From Teratosphaeria epicoccoides (lineage: Eukaryota; Ascomycota; Dothideomycetes; Mycosphaerellales; Teratosphaeriaceae), in contig JADDMT010000124.1 in the NCBI GenBank assembly GCA_021401465.1, positions 1 to 64,000 of the forward strand: a DNA stretch of 64,000 nucleotides, given 5' to 3'. Position numbers and translations under genes: made by a program. The stretch's first letter is position 1, and each line of letters begins with the position of its first letter. Of this stretch, positions 59,501-64,000 are shown one piece after another. The notes under the pieces were generated by a model that was not told where the DNA came from, did not search any database, and saw nothing but the letters and a program-made list of their open reading frames with translations.

Positions 59501-62500
59501 GCTGGACTGCCAACGACAGCCAAAACCCCCAGACCACTTGAGGATGGTCGGTCCCCTCCACCAGATCAGGATAATCTGAAGAGTGGTGACTGCAGCAAAT
59601 CATGTCTAGGAACCATCAGTGCGACTCCGAGCTCGCATGTGAAAGCAGAAAGTGAAGTTGTCACGCTAACGTAGTCCCAACGGCTCATTGCACGGACACT
59701 TGTATGCCTTGCCTTTATCGATTCAACGGCGTCACGACCGTTAGGACCTATCTTCACAAATTGCATCCGACGTGCAGGATGCTGTGGCGTACGTCGAGAC
59801 AGCTCGACTGACGGCTCACATAACGTCAAATCGGCGGAGAGTCGTCGCCGCTCGGCAGGACATGTAAGTGTGACAGCGTCCGGAACGAGCGAACCATAGC
59901 GTGCACACCACAAACTCCTACGCAACCCCAAGGCAGCCGCAGCTTTTGATGCCCTGCTGGTCATGTATCGACATTATTTGCAACTTGCACGCCGTCACCG
60001 TTCACGGCATTCGAAGAGAGTTCACGCCGAGGTAATGCGGCGGGAACTCAGTCGCCATGAATTATATGGATGTCGATGTGAGTTTCATGCATGCCGTGAA
60101 GAGGTGTTGACATATGCACACAAATGCCTCAAAATGGGCCATCGATGCATTGTTGGTGATGCTCCTCGGTGAGAGAAACCTTTGGAGACCTTTGCTCCGC
60201 TCAAAGGCTGTTGCTTTCAAGGCCTACGGTTTAGGCTCGAACATGACTTGGATGATCAACGCGACAACAGCCTGGCCAAGTGATCGCGACCAGTGACAAT
60301 GGCATATGCTTGGACGCCGCTCGAGAGCCAATCTCCAGTCCGCCCTGTGTGTCGATGTCAGGCCGTACGGTGCGCTCATCGCCAGCGATCCAAGGGTAGC
60401 AAGTGTGCTGTAGCCAGTCCTGTGCGCTGTTTGGTGATCGACTGCAGTGGTTCGGGCCTAACGTTCCCGAGTCCTGATCCATGTCCAAGTCGAGCTATCC
60501 CTCAGATGCTTGTTCACACACTGCACGTAAGTGCCACATGGCCAGCGCTTGGCTCTGACGTATCTTGAAACAACGACATACCTCCAACGATACGTTCAAC
60601 GCGCATATTCGAGCTCGGCCGACAAGGCATGAGTAGTCAGAATGGCAATCAACTTCGAACGCACCGAACGCACCGACCGAGATGTGCTCTTGTGACCCTT
60701 GTGATCTGCGGCAGAGAAGGACCATTCCTCTCCCTCATGCAATCTGTGCCAACTTTTCAGGATGACTTCGTCGCCCGCTTGGGCTGCTCTACCCAAAGAA
60801 GTGAATGCCAAACAACTCCTTCGCAGTCGAGCTCGAGCGCTACATAACTCAATCAATACCAGGTTGCAGGGCGTTTGCCTGTCTGGGCCGCCGCGACCCG
60901 ACCCTGACTACTACGTACTATACGGTGCATATGTGAATCTTGGACCTACTCCTTGTCGCTCTGCAGCATACCTTATTAGCGTTCGCTGTGCTTTCACGAA
61001 ACGCTATAATGCATAGCCATCTGTACGGCGCGGAAACTCGGCACGCATGTCTTTCTCACACATCGAGGAGTGTGAACACGTCGGTCTGCGTTTTGGATAT
61101 GTGTGTTCGTCCCAGCCTGGTCATGCGTGCGCAAGGAACATGGTCATCGACTCGCCTGCGGGTATCAAAAGCATTATCCCTGACATTCAGCACGACCGAG
61201 CAGTGCGCTTGGTCCTCGGCGATAGCGTCAGAGTCGTGTTGTCGGGACTTGTTGCAGAGAAGGATGGGTCACATGTAGGGGAATTCTAGTGGCTGTAAGA
61301 GGTAGCTTCTTGGCATCAGCGTACATCTTGGTTGGACGCACATAGGGCTCGTTCTGACCAAATCAAGAAGTTGAACCCTGCGCTCTTCATTCTTGATACC
61401 GGCGACATGTTTGAGATTGAGCACCGGATGCAAGATATTCGGGTCATCATATTGACCTCGCGCAGTCTTGAATACCAACTCATACCGACGTCGAGCTCTC
61501 TGCTGTTGCTGGCGTGTTCATCGACGGGTCATGCGCCATGTCTTGCGAGGGTGGCTAGAATTGAGAATGCCGTCTACATGTATGTAATCGAGAACGGAGC
61601 GCACGAGCGTGGTCGCACAGCGTTGTGCAGTATTGTGGATAACAAGGCAGTACCGCGAGTCAGCGAGGTGAACACATGGTGAATGTGCAGATTACGCGGT
61701 GAGCGGCGACGCATGCATCCCAGTCTGACGTGCGTTCAGGGCGGCTGGGAGACTTGATTGAGGCATCGGATGATCGTAGGGCTGGGACTATGTGTCTGAT
61801 ATCTTACAGCAATACCTCCAACCCCTTCGTCCCGTGGCGCATCAGCAAGCGGGATCCTATTCCTGGGAAACCAGCGACAGCCAAGATCCCCTGACCGCTG
61901 CAACGGTCGCTCATCTTGCTACACAACGAAGCAAAAGTCTATTTGCGGAGCGGCAGCCACATGGCATGGCTTGTCACCCGTTTGGGCCGTGCTCATGACA
62001 CTCGTCAGTCGTCTCTCCTGAGCGGCTGGACTAGAGACGACGACAGCGGGCGCGCGTGTTGTAATCGACATGCGCCGCAATCGCCTGGAACCCCCAGGCT
62101 CCATGGTTGTGTGCGCCAAGACCTGTGGGAAGACGGTGGATCAAACGCAAGCGAGCCCCGCCAAGCGCTAGTCCACCCACAGCACTCATGTTCGTGTTTT
62201 CGGAAACACCTCAGCTTCCTGGGGCTGATCACATTTCGTTTATTCATCCGCCACACGGCAAGCTGCATCTCATCAGTCGTACAAGCTGCTTCTTCGCCCA
62301 GCACGCGCATACCGTATCGGCGTCATGAGTACCGCGCTCGCATGGCATCGTCTTTGGTACAATATTGAGTCTCGCTGAGAATGGATCGATGACGGCCACT
62401 CGGTTGTCCCATCCGCGCCGGTGCCTGTACCATCCGGGACACAGTAATCATCATTGAGAATGCACACGGCGGCAGGGCTGTGGGCACGGGTACCGTTCGC

Positions 62501-63287
62501 CGATTACAGTGTCTCTCCTGGTGGAGTTATTCAGCGACTCAAATGCTCGCGGTAGGGCGATCAGCCGCCTGGGTGCAGCCCTTTTCGGATGTCTGTTACA
62601 AAACCTTCGGCTCTCCTCGCGGACTTAGAGGTGATCTCATTTGCTGCGCCACGCATGTGGTTAGTTCGTTCGCACTCTATCAATAGCCATAGCGCTGACA
62701 CTTTGACTTTCAAGCAGGTGAATTCTGCGGGCGTTGGACGTCCCGGCATTTAGCGCCTGATCTCACGATGCTCCTTTTTGACAGCACGGAGCATGGCTAT
62801 GGAGCACTGACTGCCTCGCAGCAGTGATCCCCTGCCGGACGCCAATCCTGCCCTGGCCCCGAACTATCGCTAAATCAGTGTTGCAACAACAGACCCCTGT
62901 CCGCTGGTTGGGAGGTCGAGCTGATACATAATGGCTACCGGTACGCTTATCTACCAGACTCTTTCTTGTTTCTCATCCGAACCGTTCTGCACCCGTTGCT
63001 TCAGTCAGCCTAGCCATCTGCCTGGACAACATTCCTCTCTTGCTTGCGTTGCATATACTGCTTGGTGTTTCGACGTGACCTTCACGACCTGTCACTTGGA
63101 TCACCCGCCCACTCAACCTGCACCCGACACTGCAGAGCAACTCCTGTGCCTAGCCATCACAGAAGTACTCTCTCCGGGGATCTCAGCATCAACCTCCATT
63201 TAACGCATCGTCGAGATTACTCCATCGTCGACGACAAGCACTATATCCCAGAGAGCAATAATCATTACCCCGCCCCGAACCACCACG
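56547..63287. other. Long intergenic region between CMR1 and PKS1
   Basis: About 6.7 kb of normal-composition sequence with no gene I can support. The many open frames overlap on both strands without domains. It must hold the divergent promoters of the regulator (left) and PKS1 (right); the last 350 bp before PKS1 are C/T-rich (63000-63130), typical of a fungal promoter. A minus-strand frame at 61269-61500 reads somewhat protein-like (NILHPVLNLKHVAGIKNEER) but I could not build a gene from it. Confidence 0.5.
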
Positions 63288-64000
63288 ATGTCCAACGTTC
63301 TTCTGTTCGGCGACCAAACCGCCGACCAATACAGCCTCCTCCACAAGATCGTTCTGCGCAAGGATAATGCGCTGGTTGTCAGTTTCATTGAACAGGCCGC
63401 CAAGGCCGTCCGCGAGGAAACAAATCTGCTCCCGCGCAGCCAGCGGAATGCTATTCCGGACTTCCTGTCAGTCAACGACTTGAAAGAGGCTTACTACCAG
63501 AAGGGCTTGAAAGTCCCAATGATCGAATCCGTCCTGCTCACCATTACGCAATTCGGCCACTACATTGGATACTTCAGTGAGCACCCTTCAGAGCTGCCTG
63601 CGGCTGCCAACACCCGTGCTATGGCGCTCTGCACTGGTCTGCTTGCAGCATGCGCTATTGTGTCGGCGAAGACTGTTGAAGAGCTCGTAGCATTGGGCGT
63701 TGAATTCGTTCGAGTATCTTTTCGCTCTGGGGCTTTGGTGGACCTCACTCGCGCTGCACTGTCGCAGATTGGCGAGGAGAATGCTCCGTGGTCAACGATT
63801 GTCACAGGTACCAACGAATCCTCCACCAGGCAGGCACTGGCTGCTTTCCACAACCAGAAGGGCATACCACGATCAAGCCACGCATATGTCTCTGCCGTAT
63901 CTGTGATGGCTGTCACTGTCTCCGGTCCGCCAACGACGGTGAAGCGCTTCTTTGAGGAGTCTCCAGCTCTGGCCAAAAATCACCGCGTCCCGATCTCAGT
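63288..64000 (+). CDS. PKS1: Non-reducing polyketide synthase for DHN-melanin, 5' end (SAT domain)
   Basis: The first 237 codons of a large iterative non-reducing polyketide synthase that makes 1,3,6,8-tetrahydroxynaphthalene from malonyl units. The ATG sits in CACGATGTCC. The N-terminus MSNVLLFGDQTADQYSLLHK has the FGDQT signature of starter-unit ACP transacylase (SAT) domains. The ALCTGLLAA block carries the presumed nucleophile Cys115, and KGIPRSSHAYVSAVSV follows. No intron is needed in this part, and the frame is open to the window edge. Ketosynthase, acyltransferase, product template, ACP and thioesterase domains should follow outside. Divergent from CMR1; together with THR1 it forms the melanin gene set, expected to be under CMR1 control. 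Confidence 0.92.
   Translation, partial: MSNVLLFGDQTADQYSLLHKIVLRKDNALVVSFIEQAAKAVREETNLLPRSQRNAIPDFLSVNDLKEAYYQKGLKVPMIESVLLTITQFGHYIGYFSEHPSELPAAANTRAMALCTGLLAACAIVSAKTVEELVALGVEFVRVSFRSGALVDLTRAALSQIGEENAPWSTIVTGTNESSTRQALAAFHNQKGIPRSSHAYVSAVSVMAVTVSGPPTTVKRFFEESPALAKNHRVPIS

Overview
The window looks like the genome of a filamentous ascomycete (Pezizomycotina, most likely a Dothideomycete). Three things point there: short introns of 55-62 bp with GT..AG ends, heavy RIP-type (repeat-induced point mutation) decay of every repeat, and a linked DHN-melanin gene set containing a CMR1-type regulator with two C2H2 fingers plus a Zn2Cys6 cluster. All coordinates were read by hand.

Positions 1-43.7 kb are a transposon island. 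Three families of chromodomain Ty3/Gypsy retrotransposons (called A, B and C here) are stacked and nested. An old B copy (B1) was hit by a second B (B2, TSD CTTAG), and B2 was hit by C (TSD GTATC). A-family copies lie left (A1, A2, a near-palindromic pair) and right (A3, about 8.2 kb, near complete). Reading frames are broken almost only by TAG/TAA stops at former CAG, CAA, CGA or TGG codons, while CpG is kept. Between them lie a DNA transposon with long inverted ends (26.8-29.5 kb) holding a MITE-like insert and a Myb/SANT-like remnant, a nearly un-mutated S41 peptidase pseudogene (30.3-32.1 kb), and an unidentified RIP-damaged ORF (41.6-42.8 kb).

The most unusual signal is that each of the three retrotransposon families appears to carry an extra gene on the strand opposite gag-pol, between the chromodomain and the 3' LTR, convergent with pol. 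In A it is exactly 1,488 nt in three copies, with a TATAAAA box 172 bp upstream. In B it is 621 nt and its stop abuts the pol stop. In C it has a TATA box and a well-formed 57-bp intron, but a frame change inside.

Positions 43.7-64 kb are ordinary gene space, entered through a Copia-type LTR remnant. Genes are a mitochondrial-type J-domain membrane protein (-), an uncharacterised two-exon gene (+), then the melanin genes: 1,3,8-trihydroxynaphthalene reductase (-), the CMR1-like regulator (-), and the 5' end of the non-reducing polyketide synthase PKS1 (+), which runs off the right edge. The polyketide synthase makes the naphthalene scaffold, the reductase acts later in the pathway, and the regulator is expected to switch on both. 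Scytalone dehydratase is not in the window. The remaining spaces in the right part show no gene I can support.
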